Below are positions 7,200 through 14,322 of a DNA stretch of 46,506 nt, in pieces; the first letter of the stretch is position 1, and every line of letters begins with the position of its first letter. The DNA comes from Archaeoglobi archaeon (GTDB taxonomy: Archaea > Halobacteriota > Archaeoglobi > Archaeoglobales > Archaeoglobaceae). The stretch covers positions 1-46,506 of the forward strand of contig JAPDIW010000045.1 of assembly GCA_029259415.1 (NCBI GenBank). The letters run 5' to 3'. The translations under genes and the position numbers were made by a program. The notes below the pieces were generated by a model. It was not told the DNA's origin, did no database searches, and was given only the letters and a program-made list of their open reading frames with translations.

Positions 7200-7912
7200 A
7201 GTGCCTGGCAATTGCAAAGAAGGATATAATGATGTATTATTTGAAGGGTCCAGTTGTAATTTTCGGCATTCTGCTACCTTTATTCCTATTTTTAGCCTTC
7301 TGGGTTGGCAGAGATCTTCCCTTGAATTTTTTGATGGCAGGGTTGCTTTCAATGACCGTCTTCTTTGCCTCAACTTCCGTCTCACCGGTTATAGCTCCAT
7401 GGGAAGGACAGATGAGAACGCTTGAAAGACTGCTCGTATGCCCCGTCTCAACATCAACAATCATTTTTGGAGACGTTATCGCCTCGCTATCCTTTGGAAT
7501 TTGCATGTCTCTCATCCCATTGCTCTTGGCACTTTGCTTCGGATTCACTCCAAATCCTGTCATAATTCCTGCAATACTTCTGGCTGCTTTTTGCTTCTCC
7601 TGCCTGGGCTTGCTGTTTTCAGCCTATCCGACAAATCTGCCTTCGACGGTCATGATGATCTCATCGCTTGTTCGCTTTCCGCTCATATTCATAAGCGGAA
7701 TTTTCATCCCTGTTCAGGAGCTTCCAGCCTGGGGAAAGGCTGTTTCAATGATCTCTCCTCTCACGTATTTCACGGATATAGCGAGGGATTCGTTCGGAAT
7801 GAACTCTTTTCTACCGATTTACCTCGATTTCATCATTTTAGCTGGGTTCTCGATTGGGTTTTTAGTATCAGCCATTAAGCTTCATGAGCACGCTTTGTTG
7901 AGAAGATTGTGA
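7196..7912 (+). CDS. ABC-2 type transporter permease
   Basis: Membrane subunit, 238 aa, six hydrophobic segments. It has the ABC-2 permease pattern: an N-terminal amphipathic start (CLAIAKKDIMMYY), a central cytosolic loop WEGQMRTLERLLVCPVSTS that couples to the ATPase, and the family signature FPLIFISGIFIPVQELPAWG before the last segments. It is coupled to the ATPase by an ATGA overlap and is the last gene of the operon; a hairpin lies 72 bp downstream. The cargo is unknown. Confidence 0.85.
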   Translation: MKCLAIAKKDIMMYYLKGPVVIFGILLPLFLFLAFWVGRDLPLNFLMAGLLSMTVFFASTSVSPVIAPWEGQMRTLERLLVCPVSTSTIIFGDVIASLSFGICMSLIPLLLALCFGFTPNPVIIPAILLAAFCFSCLGLLFSAYPTNLPSTVMMISSLVRFPLIFISGIFIPVQELPAWGKAVSMISPLTYFTDIARDSFGMNSFLPIYLDFIILAGFSIGFLVSAIKLHEHALLRRL

Positions 7913-7983
7913 TGTTTGGTAGTCTTTGCCACTAACAGGAGTACGCTGCATCCTTTACCGATTTTTTAAGTCTCAGAGATATT

Positions 7984-7999
7984 AGAAGTTTTTACTTCT
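7984..7999. terminator. Hairpin between convergent genes
   Basis: AGAAGT-TTTT-ACTTCT is a perfect 6-bp stem with a 4-nt loop. It lies between the end of the ABC operon (7912) and the end of the opposite-strand permease gene (8009). With the nearby T-runs (GATTTTTTAAG at 7962-7972) it could terminate transcription from both sides. Confidence 0.4.
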
Positions 8000-8008
8000 C
8001 CTATCCAC

Positions 8009-9661
8009 TCATCTCAAACGTTTGTAATGCTTAGCTTTTCTCAAAGCCTCTTCCTTGAACTTTTTCTTTTCGAAATGGAGGTCGAGGCAGTGCTGGGGGG
8101 TTAATTCCAGCTTTTCCCTGATGTCTCTCACGATTCTATCCTTTTCCTCCTTCTCTACGGCATCAGTCAGTACCAGCAGATCGACATCGTTAGCTCTCTC
8201 AGCCTCTCCTCTCGCTAAGCTTCCAACGAGGTAAACTTCGCTGTCATTGTATCTTCTTCCAATCTCGCTCAACACCCTTGGAATCCACTTTTCCCATTCT
8301 CTAAGATTCTTTTCTCTTTCTACCAGTCTTCTGTCAACGTATCTGCCGATTTCTCTTCCTGTAAACCACCTGTAGGTAAACTCGAAGAGGAATGAGGCCA
8401 GTATTAGGGAGAGCATAACCAGCAAGGAGAAGAGATTCTCCTCTGCCATTTTAAGTGCAAGGATAATGAAGGCTGAAAATGCCATCACCGCCCCAACGAA
8501 ACACACGAAAGGATTGGTCTTAACCTTATCCCTGAGTTTGACCGCAGCAAGGTTCACGGCGGCAAATATAAGCAGGAATCCGCCGCTTCCGGCTGTGGCT
8601 ATTGTTTCGAGGTTCGCTGTGGAAGATACAATCATGGAAAGAACTGAGATTACTATTAATCCTTCGTAAGCCTGCTTCCACAGTCTTTTCCCCACAAACT
8701 CAGGAAGCTCTCCAAATTTTGCAACCATGTAGCTTGCTCTAGCAGTGCCATAGAGAGTTGCATTGATTGCTGAGCTTGTTGAGGCGAGTGCAGCAAAGGT
8801 GACGAACCAGAAACCGAGTTGGCCGAGAGACGGCTCTGCTGCGATGGCCAAAGCATAGTCTCTAGCCTCCACAACCTTCTCGTAGGGCAGTGTTCCGACA
8901 GTTATTACGGCTATTAAAACATAAACGGTGATGACAACAGCCACTGATGTGTAGAAAGCCTTCTCAAGAACCTTCGGATGCTCAACGTCGCCACCAGCGT
9001 TGGCAATCAGCTCAAATCCCTCATATGCAAGAAATATAATCATCCCTCCGGCAATGATGCTTGCAGCATCTGCCCAGTTAGAAGGCATAAGCCTCTCTGG
9101 ATTTACAAAGACAATTCCCGCTGCCGAAACGATGACCAAGACTGCGAGCTTGAATGCAACAAGCAAGTCTTCAGTTCTCCCGCTTACAACAGCTCCGAGG
9201 GCGTTTAAAACTGTAAAGAGGATGATAACGAAAGCGATAAAGAAGTCCTTCAAAAATGGGGCTCCAATGCTGTTTGCAGCGTAGCTTCCGAAGGCGTAGG
9301 CGTAGAGAGCAATCATGACAACATAGCTAACCAGGAGAAGGACGTTCAGACCTCCGGAAAGCAAACCTGTTCCGTAAGCCTTAACTATGAACTCTATGGT
9401 TCCACCTTCGCTTGGGAACCTGAGGCTCAGCTTTGCATAGGAGTATGCTGTGATTAACGCTACCAATCCAGCGATGAGAAACGCAATTGGGGCTGAACCC
9501 TTCGCAATCTGCACGCTTAAGCCGAGAACTGCAAATATACCACCACCGATCATTCCTCCTATGCCGATACTAACAGCTTCCCAGAACCCGATTTTCTCTC
9601 GCACTGGGATGAGCTTGAAAAAACAAAATAAAAAGTTACGGTATTTAGCGGCATGTCCCAT
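8009..9661 (-). CDS. APC-family amino-acid permease fused to a nucleotidyltransferase domain
   Basis: Fusion of 550 aa. Residues about 20-430 form an APC-superfamily permease: GFWEAVSIGIGGMIGGGIFA at TM1 is the substrate/ion site of the family, and about twelve hydrophobic segments follow. Residues about 445-550 are cytosolic and carry the polymerase-beta-like nucleotidyltransferase motif GSLARGEAERANDVDLLVL (GS ... D-x-D). Archaeal APC permeases more often end in UspA domains, so this fusion is unusual. The ATG at 9661 has a GGTGAGG site at 9667-9673 and a TATA-like ATATAACA at 9693-9700. An alternative start at the GTG before REKIGFW would remove a 20-residue leader. Nucleotidylation of a transporter partner is possible but unproven. 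Confidence 0.82.
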   Translation of the reverse strand: MGHAAKYRNFLFCFFKLIPVREKIGFWEAVSIGIGGMIGGGIFAVLGLSVQIAKGSAPIAFLIAGLVALITAYSYAKLSLRFPSEGGTIEFIVKAYGTGLLSGGLNVLLLVSYVVMIALYAYAFGSYAANSIGAPFLKDFFIAFVIILFTVLNALGAVVSGRTEDLLVAFKLAVLVIVSAAGIVFVNPERLMPSNWADAASIIAGGMIIFLAYEGFELIANAGGDVEHPKVLEKAFYTSVAVVITVYVLIAVITVGTLPYEKVVEARDYALAIAAEPSLGQLGFWFVTFAALASTSSAINATLYGTARASYMVAKFGELPEFVGKRLWKQAYEGLIVISVLSMIVSSTANLETIATAGSGGFLLIFAAVNLAAVKLRDKVKTNPFVCFVGAVMAFSAFIILALKMAEENLFSLLVMLSLILASFLFEFTYRWFTGREIGRYVDRRLVEREKNLREWEKWIPRVLSEIGRRYNDSEVYLVGSLARGEAERANDVDLLVLTDAVEKEEKDRIVRDIREKLELTPQHCLDLHFEKKKFKEEALRKAKHYKRLR

Positions 9662-9692
9662 AACATCCTCACCATTTGAAGTAGAACATGTT

Positions 9693-9700
9693 TGTTATAT
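9693..9700 (-). promoter_or_regulatory. TATA box of the permease-nucleotidyltransferase gene
   Basis: Read on the minus strand this is ATATAACA, about 35 bp before the ATG at 9661. It predicts a short leader containing part of the GGTGAGG ribosome site. Confidence 0.4.
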
Positions 9701-10035
9701 GGACTTATCCAGCAATTTTAGGCCCATAGCAGCATAAAAAGTATTTTCAAGGCTTGAAATCCCGAGATAAGGGCTCCTTCTGAATCCGCCATCAGAGTTC
9801 TGGAGTGGTAGCAAGTATCTTCTCGTTTCCTGATCTGGTTCGATCTGTCCCGCAATGTCCAGAATCGAGAGTGCGTAGTACGTTTCCTCAGGTAAGGCGG
9901 ATAGCTGCTAGGACTTTTAACGTAACCGCCTTCACGATACCGAAATCTTTTAACAAATCTGACGAGTTTCCAGTCTTCCACTCCCAAAACTGAAACGCAG
10001 TAGAAAGTTTCCGAAGGAAAATGAGTTGTTGACCT
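9695..10035 (-). pseudogene. Prenyltransferase/terpenoid-cyclase-repeat fragment, frameshifted
   Basis: Decayed fragment of about 113 codons. On the minus strand one frame reads FPSETFYCVSVLG ... REGGYVKSPSSYPPYL, and after a one-base shift near 9889-9892 another reads EETYYALSILDIAGQIEP, LLPLQNSDGGFRRSP and GISSLENTFYAAMGLKLLDK before a stop. The repeated GGF/Y-x-x-SP and E(E/N)T-YYAL elements are the alpha-alpha barrel repeats shared by protein prenyltransferase beta subunits and squalene-cyclase-like enzymes. No start codon or N-terminal repeats are present, so it is truncated as well as shifted. Its end overlaps the promoter of the permease gene. The full-length family has six or more repeats; two to three are left here. 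Confidence 0.6.
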
Positions 10036-10228
10036 TTATTAAGTTATGATTGGAGAATTAAGACGGTTTAATCTTATACACAATTTTTTGTAGTCTGAGC
10101 AAACGCAATTGAAATGGAGGAAAAAGTTTAACACGCTATTCGCTCGACTATAATTATATGTATCTGTTTTTTTATTTATTTACGAATTTCGAAATATTAT
10201 GATGATAACAATAATAGAAACAGAAATC

Positions 10229-10236
10229 TATAAATA
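10229..10236 (+). promoter_or_regulatory. TATA box of the 83-aa winged-helix gene
   Basis: TATAAATA, centred 26 bp before the ATG at 10258, implying a leaderless or nearly leaderless transcript. Confidence 0.55.
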
Positions 10237-10257
10237 ATTTGTAAATTTAATGTAGTT

Positions 10258-10509
10258 ATGGGAGAGAAAAGGTCGCGTTTCGAGATTTTCGTTGCCATTT
10301 TGAAAGTAACAGGCAGCGGAGCAAACATGACCAAGATTGTTTATGGTGCGAACATAAACTTCAAAATGGCTCAAAATTACATTGAATACCTTCTCGATAA
10401 AGATTTTCTTGTGCTAACCTCAGAAAATGGGAAAAAGATATACAGCACCACCGAGAAAGGGAGAGATTTTGTAAAAAAATACGGTGAACTGGAAGAGTTA
10501 GCTGAGTAA
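10258..10509 (+). CDS. Small winged-helix regulator (COG3432/ArnR1-like)
   Basis: Single-domain DNA-binding protein, 83 aa. Helices at residues 7-20 (FEIFVAILKVTGSG), 22-35 (NMTKIVYGANINFKMAQNY) and a recognition helix running into YIEYLLDKDFLVLT, then the wing NGKKIYSTTEKGRDFVKKY. This is the archaeal COG3432 winged-helix type. It stands alone behind its own TATA box; the 10021-10257 region upstream is AT-rich with no other visible gene. It and the next tiny gene precede the DUF1102 operon in the same orientation, so local control of that operon is an inference from position. Confidence 0.78.
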   Translation: MGEKRSRFEIFVAILKVTGSGANMTKIVYGANINFKMAQNYIEYLLDKDFLVLTSENGKKIYSTTEKGRDFVKKYGELEELAE

Positions 10510-10547
10510 ACCTCAGTGCGTGTGTTCAGTAGCCGTACTTCGAATTC

Positions 10548-10555
10548 TTTAAATA
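10548..10555 (+). promoter_or_regulatory. TATA box of the 58-aa gene
   Basis: TTTAAATA, centred 26 bp before the ATG at 10578, so the transcript should be leaderless. Confidence 0.5.
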
Positions 10556-10577
10556 TTCTTGCCACACAATTCAAACC

Positions 10578-10754
10578 ATGTTAAAAAATATTGACAAAAT
10601 CCTAGAAATGATAAAAGACAAAAGGCTGCCAAAAGAAAAGATATCGCGAAAAGAACTCAATATTTTGCTTGAACTCGGATTGGTAGAAATAAAAGACGGA
10701 GAAATCGTGATTACTGAGTGGGGAGATAAGTTTCTGAACCTTCCTACTGAATAA
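10578..10754 (+). CDS. Mini winged-helix-like protein, 58 aa
   Basis: Tiny basic/acidic protein starting [20 protein letters not shown] and ending [20 protein letters not shown]. The pattern of short helices followed by a two-stranded wing ([17 protein letters not shown]) resembles the C-terminal half of archaeal winged-helix regulators. The reading frame is supported by its own TATA box at leaderless spacing, Lys/Ile/Glu-rich codon use like its neighbours and a clean stop. It may be a dimeric mini-regulator or an antirepressor-like partner of the 83-aa protein. No family name can be given. Confidence 0.6.
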   Translation: MLKNIDKILEMIKDKRLPKEKISRKELNILLELGLVEIKDGEIVITEWGDKFLNLPTE

Positions 10755-10804
10755 TCTTACTGAAAATCTCTTCTGATTTTGGCTTCTGATTTTATTTTCA
10801 AATA

Positions 10805-10814
10805 TTATATATAA
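10805..10814 (+). promoter_or_regulatory. TATA box of the DUF1102 surface-protein operon
   Basis: TTATATATAA, a strong TATA box. The predicted start of transcription is near 10834-10838, giving a leader of about 30 nt, unlike the leaderless genes nearby. The leader contains a ribosome site GAGGTG at 10857-10862. Confidence 0.6.
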
Positions 10815-10835
10815 CATTTTGAACAACATATCTTA

Positions 10836-10850
10836 TCGGCTGAATGCCGA
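10836..10850 (+). other. Small 5'-leader hairpin of the surface-protein mRNA
   Basis: TCGGC-TGAAT-GCCGA is a 5-bp perfect stem at the predicted 5' end of the operon mRNA. It could stabilise an abundant transcript or be a regulator half-site pair. Evidence is only the repeat and its position. Confidence 0.35.
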
Positions 10851-10867
10851 GAAAGTGAGGTGAAAAA

Positions 10868-11467
10868 ATGAGAAAAATGCCATTGGGCATATTGGGAGCA
10901 ATGGTGGCTCTGAGCCTTGTCATTGGTGTAAGCGCTACCTTTAGTGACTACAACGCCGATAGAAGCATACACTGGAACATAACAACTGACGATACGGAAC
11001 TGATAGACCTGAAACCTATTCAGCCCTATGCTTATATTGCTGACAACGGAGAGCTTGTGGTTGACTTCTCGCCTAACAACCCGAATTATCCGGGTTATGG
11101 CGATGGAGTGAGTCCAGCAAGCGAATATAACTTCAACGAGGTTTTTGCAGTGAGCAACCATCTCTGGGAAAACATGCCAATAGTTGTGAGAATTACATCA
11201 TCCAACACGCACGTTGAATTCTACTCACACGAGGGTGGAGTTTATGCGGTGGATGGTGGTGCATTAGCAACGGCTTCAGACAGTGCCAGGGATGATGTGT
11301 GCTTCGTTCTTGGGCCAAATTCAGAGAAGAAGATTGGAATGGATCTTAGCGCTAACGGAGACAGTCCGGGAGACGTGTGGGATTTGACAATGACAGTGAA
11401 GGCCTACAGGCTTGGAACCGAGCCTGCTGAGCTGAGTAACTGTGGACAACCGGTGGTGGTAGAATGA
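10868..11467 (+). CDS. DUF1102 secreted surface protein, paralogue 1 (TasA-like candidate)
   Basis: Exported protein, 199 aa. A hydrophobic signal segment (PLGILGAMVALSLVIGVSA) is followed at once by TFSDYNADRSI, which recalls the A-x-FSD start of mature TasA/camelysin-type fibre proteins cleaved by SipW-like peptidases. A beta-rich body follows with NNPNYPGYGDG (about residue 70), the block that defines this local family, then SPASEYNFNEVFAVSN, resembling the P-G-x-x-y-x-F-x-v-x-N strand of the camelysin fold. Two Cys (C145, C192) may form a disulfide. ATG 10868 has a strong GAGGTG site. It is the first gene of a six-gene operon; its stop overlaps the next start (ATGA). Confidence 0.75.
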   Translation: MRKMPLGILGAMVALSLVIGVSATFSDYNADRSIHWNITTDDTELIDLKPIQPYAYIADNGELVVDFSPNNPNYPGYGDGVSPASEYNFNEVFAVSNHLWENMPIVVRITSSNTHVEFYSHEGGVYAVDGGALATASDSARDDVCFVLGPNSEKKIGMDLSANGDSPGDVWDLTMTVKAYRLGTEPAELSNCGQPVVVE

Positions 11468-11991
11468 AAAAGTTGGCAGGTCTTCTGCTTCTGATTGTTG
11501 GTTTAACGCTGACGATAGGGGCGGGAGCAAACTTCAGGTATTACGAAGCTGAGAGGAGCATAACTGTGAACATTACGTCAGATGACAACGAGTTTATTGA
11601 CCTTACACCATTGCAGCCCTATGCCTACCTGAATAACGGAAAGTTGACTATTGAGATGTCACCCAACAACCCGAATTATCCGGGTTATGGTGACGGAATG
11701 AGCGTCAACACAATATACGTGTTTGAAGAGATGTTCAACGTAAGCAACGAGCTTTGGGAGAATGAAAATGGTGACTTCCCGGTTTGCGTGCAGATATCGA
11801 TAGGCGATGGTGTTGAAGTCTTTGCTGGAGACTACGACAACCCAATTAGCGGTCCGGGAACACAATTGCAGTTTACCGTGTACCATGACGAGCCAGTTCC
11901 AGTTGGATTCATATTCAACAACACCGACAAAGAAATGGGCGCACAACAGGTTCAGATGAGCATTAATGCCGTAGCAGGAGCTTGCGAGTAA
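11464..11991 (+). CDS. DUF1102 secreted surface protein, paralogue 2
   Basis: Exported protein, 175 aa, clearly duplicated from paralogue 1. Signal segment LAGLLLLIVGLTLTIGAGA is followed by NFRYYEAERSITVNIT, then LQPYAYLNNGKLTIEMSPNN and the shared NPNYPGYGDG. FNVSNELWENENGDFPVCVQ matches FAVSNHLWENMPIVVR of paralogue 1, so both share a strand ending in VSN-x-LWEN. Two cysteines (in FPVCVQ and the terminal ACE) differ in position from paralogue 1. It is translationally coupled to paralogue 1 and followed by a 35-nt gap containing a short AT-rich stretch and a GAGGAAAG ribosome site for paralogue 3. Confidence 0.75.
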   Translation: MKKLAGLLLLIVGLTLTIGAGANFRYYEAERSITVNITSDDNEFIDLTPLQPYAYLNNGKLTIEMSPNNPNYPGYGDGMSVNTIYVFEEMFNVSNELWENENGDFPVCVQISIGDGVEVFAGDYDNPISGPGTQLQFTVYHDEPVPVGFIFNNTDKEMGAQQVQMSINAVAGACE

Positions 11992-12026
11992 AGCTCCTCA
12001 AATTTAATTTTTTATGAGGAAAGCAA

Positions 12027-12476
12027 ATGAAAAAAATCATAATTGCGATAATATTACTTCTCATAGCTCTCGGATTGAGGGCTCCGGCCATCTCTGTCAT
12101 GGCTGCAGATACCATTAGCGGAGTTTTGCTTTACTCCACTTCACCCTACGCCAAGAATGAGGGCAATCTGACGATAGACATTACCGAAAACAACCCGAAC
12201 TATCCGGGCTATGGCAATGGCCTGAGTCCGGGTTCAGTTTACAGGTTTGATGGATTGTTAACTATAGAGAACAGCAACGACTTTCCGGTTTGCGTTATAC
12301 TCGAGTCTCAGAGTGATCTGGTAAAATTTTACACTGATGATCAGTCATTGCCAGCAATCAGCTTCACACTCGATGTGAATGAAAGCATGTCTGTGGGTGT
12401 GGAGCTCAACACAGCAGAGCTTGGACTGATGGAGGAGTATTACAGCATTCAGATAATGGAAGGCGGTTGCCAATGA
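12027..12476 (+). CDS. DUF1102 secreted surface protein, paralogue 3 (short form)
   Basis: Exported protein, 149 aa. Signal segment KIIIAIILLLIALGLRAP precedes a body that keeps the family block NNPNYPGYGNGLSPGSVYRF and a strand TIENSNDFPVCVILES, but lacks the FSDY/FRYY start after the signal. The SPGS-x-Y-x-F-x(5)-I-x-N arrangement is the clearest resemblance in the operon to the TasA/camelysin core strand. C-terminal Cys (GGCQ) pairs with FPVC as in paralogue 2. It may be a minor or capping subunit. Its stop overlaps the signal-peptidase start (ATGA). Confidence 0.72.
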   Translation: MKKIIIAIILLLIALGLRAPAISVMAADTISGVLLYSTSPYAKNEGNLTIDITENNPNYPGYGNGLSPGSVYRFDGLLTIENSNDFPVCVILESQSDLVKFYTDDQSLPAISFTLDVNESMSVGVELNTAELGLMEEYYSIQIMEGGCQ

Positions 12477-13495
12477 AACTGTCTGATATTCTCCTGCTCG
12501 TTCTACTGGCGTTCCTGCTGGCATCAACAGCAGGATTCGTGCTTAATAGACCAGTTCTGCTGTCTTACGTAACTTCAGACAGCATGACTCCAACTTTAAA
12601 CAGAGGTGACCTTTTCCTCATAAATCCGCTTGCAGAAGCAAGGCCAAATGATATAGTCGTTTTCAACCTGAACGGCCACTGGACGGTCCACAGAGTTGTG
12701 GCGGAAACTGATGATGGTTACATAACCAAAGGAGACAACAATGTCGCCACAGACCAGCAGGGAGGTACGAACACGGTCAAAAGGGAGAGTGTTGCCGGAG
12801 TGGTTCCAGTTATATTCGGCAGTCCACTAAAAGTTCCTGAAGTTGGAAACTACATTCAGAGACTTTCTGGAACAACAATAAACATACTGCTGGCAATCTT
12901 CATGATAATAGGCGGAGCGACACTGTTGACAGGGAAGGGAGAAGCAAGGAAAAAGGAAAAGAAGGTTTACAGGCTGAGATACAAGACCCTCTACGTTGCG
13001 GTCTCAACAGTGTCGATTGCTATGCTTCTGCTCTCTATACTGGCTACATGGGGGACTGCTGGTTTCAGCTATGCCTCAACGCTGGCAGGGGGTCAGAGAG
13101 AGGGATGGTATCTGCCCGATTCGGAGTTTGATAAGCAGATTGAGATAAAGAACAACGCCCTATTCCCACTCATTTACGTTTTCAGTTTAGAAAGTGATAG
13201 GGCTGAATTGCAGGAATCAAGCAAAATTCTCTCAGCAGGAGAGAAGGCAGAATTGAACGTTCACGTTAAAGTTCCTTCAGAAACGAGAATTTATTATGAC
13301 GAAATAGTGGTTCAGGCTTATCCGCTAATTCTTCCGTCGGAGATCATAATCAGAATGCACAGTTTAAGTCCTCTCCTACCGCTTGCAGCCTTCGCAATGG
13401 AGCTTGCGGTGGTTTTGAGTGTAATCTACTACGCAACAAATGCGGGAGAGGAGGAGGTTATAAGATTGAATAAAAGAAGGAGGTTGAAATTATGA
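12473..13495 (+). CDS. Signal peptidase I (S26B, SipW-type) with extra C-terminal beta domain
   Basis: Membrane signal peptidase, 340 aa from ATG 12473; an in-frame TTG at 12467 is a less likely start. Residues 1-27 form a membrane anchor. The catalytic domain has the Ser box VTSDSMTPTLNRGDL, the ER/archaeal-type His box WTVHRVVAE (His replaces the bacterial Lys) and the Asp box GYITKGDNNVATD. Residues 29-135 therefore suffice as an active S26B enzyme. A second membrane segment (about 140-155) is followed by a third (TLYVAVSTVSIAMLLLSILA), a beta-rich outer domain of about 100 residues (QIEIKNNALFPLIYVFSLES) and a last membrane helix near the C-terminus. Such an appended domain is absent from housekeeping signal peptidases and suggests a dedicated enzyme for the adjacent surface proteins. 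Confidence 0.85.
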   Translation: MKLSDILLLVLLAFLLASTAGFVLNRPVLLSYVTSDSMTPTLNRGDLFLINPLAEARPNDIVVFNLNGHWTVHRVVAETDDGYITKGDNNVATDQQGGTNTVKRESVAGVVPVIFGSPLKVPEVGNYIQRLSGTTINILLAIFMIIGGATLLTGKGEARKKEKKVYRLRYKTLYVAVSTVSIAMLLLSILATWGTAGFSYASTLAGGQREGWYLPDSEFDKQIEIKNNALFPLIYVFSLESDRAELQESSKILSAGEKAELNVHVKVPSETRIYYDEIVVQAYPLILPSEIIIRMHSLSPLLPLAAFAMELAVVLSVIYYATNAGEEEVIRLNKRRRLKL

Positions 13496-14322
13496 GAAAA
13501 TTAATATTAATTCTTGCAGCTACTCTCGTGCTCGTTCTGGGGGCGAGCGGGAACTTCAGAGAGTATTATGGAGCGAGGGGTGTTGCCGTCAGCATCGCGG
13601 ACAACAACAGCTCTTACATAGCATTTGAATGTCCGGAAATAACGCTCTACTTGCAGAGCGGAGAAAGCTCAGGTGTAATTTCGGTTAAAAACAACCTTGG
13701 AGAGGACGCTGAGCTGTATTTCTCCACACCTGATGACATTTTAACATTCACCAATCCAACGTTTCTGTATGCAGGTGAGGAAAAGCTTGTTGAAGCTGAG
13801 TTCACAGGAGGTCATGGTGAATACACAATCCCGATAGATATCGAAGCGTTCTGGGCAAACGGCTCAGCCAGAATTCCTGCGTGCAGCGTTGAGGTTGTTA
13901 ATCCGCTGGTAAAAATAAGCAAGATACTTCTCGAAGGGGACACAGAAGTTCCGCTGTTTGAGAGAGAGGTCTGGAAGTTCAGAATTCTGGTTGAAAGTGA
14001 AATCGGGGATAATTATACAATCCTTGACACAATCCCGGCAGAATTCGAGGTTCTGAGTATAACTTCATCCAGTGGCAGTCACACAGAGCATCATCCTGGA
14101 GTGGGAAGAAGCGGTGTGACTAAAATAGTATGGGAAGTCCACGTTGAAGGGTCAGAATTTATGGACGTTACGGTTGCGACAAAGCTCAACCCTGCAGGGA
14201 AGCAGGAGTTCACAAGTCCGGGAAGTTACAATCTTAACGATGGTGCGGAAATAAAGGGGCTTGGAATAGTCAGCAATCCCATCATCGTTAATGCAGTGAG
14301 AGGTGTTAATAATGGAGAGTAA
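13492..14322 (+). CDS. Secreted DUF1102-like N-terminus with DUF11-like repeat domain
   Basis: Exported protein, 276 aa. The N-terminus (LILILAATLVLVLGAS then GNFREYYGARGVAVSIADNN) repeats the start of paralogues 1 and 2, showing common ancestry, but the NPNYPGYG block is missing. Residues about 50-135 resemble a beta sandwich with Cys 48 and Cys 130. Residues 145-270 (EVWKFRILVESEIGDNYTIL ... FEVLSITSSSG ... SYNLNDGAEIKGL) look like the DUF11/isopeptide-type domains of cell-surface adhesins. It may be an anchor or adhesin of the putative fibre. It overlaps both neighbours (ATGA at its start, 11 bp at its end). Confidence 0.62.
   Translation: MRKLILILAATLVLVLGASGNFREYYGARGVAVSIADNNSSYIAFECPEITLYLQSGESSGVISVKNNLGEDAELYFSTPDDILTFTNPTFLYAGEEKLVEAEFTGGHGEYTIPIDIEAFWANGSARIPACSVEVVNPLVKISKILLEGDTEVPLFEREVWKFRILVESEIGDNYTILDTIPAEFEVLSITSSSGSHTEHHPGVGRSGVTKIVWEVHVEGSEFMDVTVATKLNPAGKQEFTSPGSYNLNDGAEIKGLGIVSNPIIVNAVRGVNNGE

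Noticed and set aside
9000-9284. Open frame on the plus strand opposite the permease gene
   Set aside because: It is a mirror of strongly coding minus-strand sequence, without ribosome site or family pattern.
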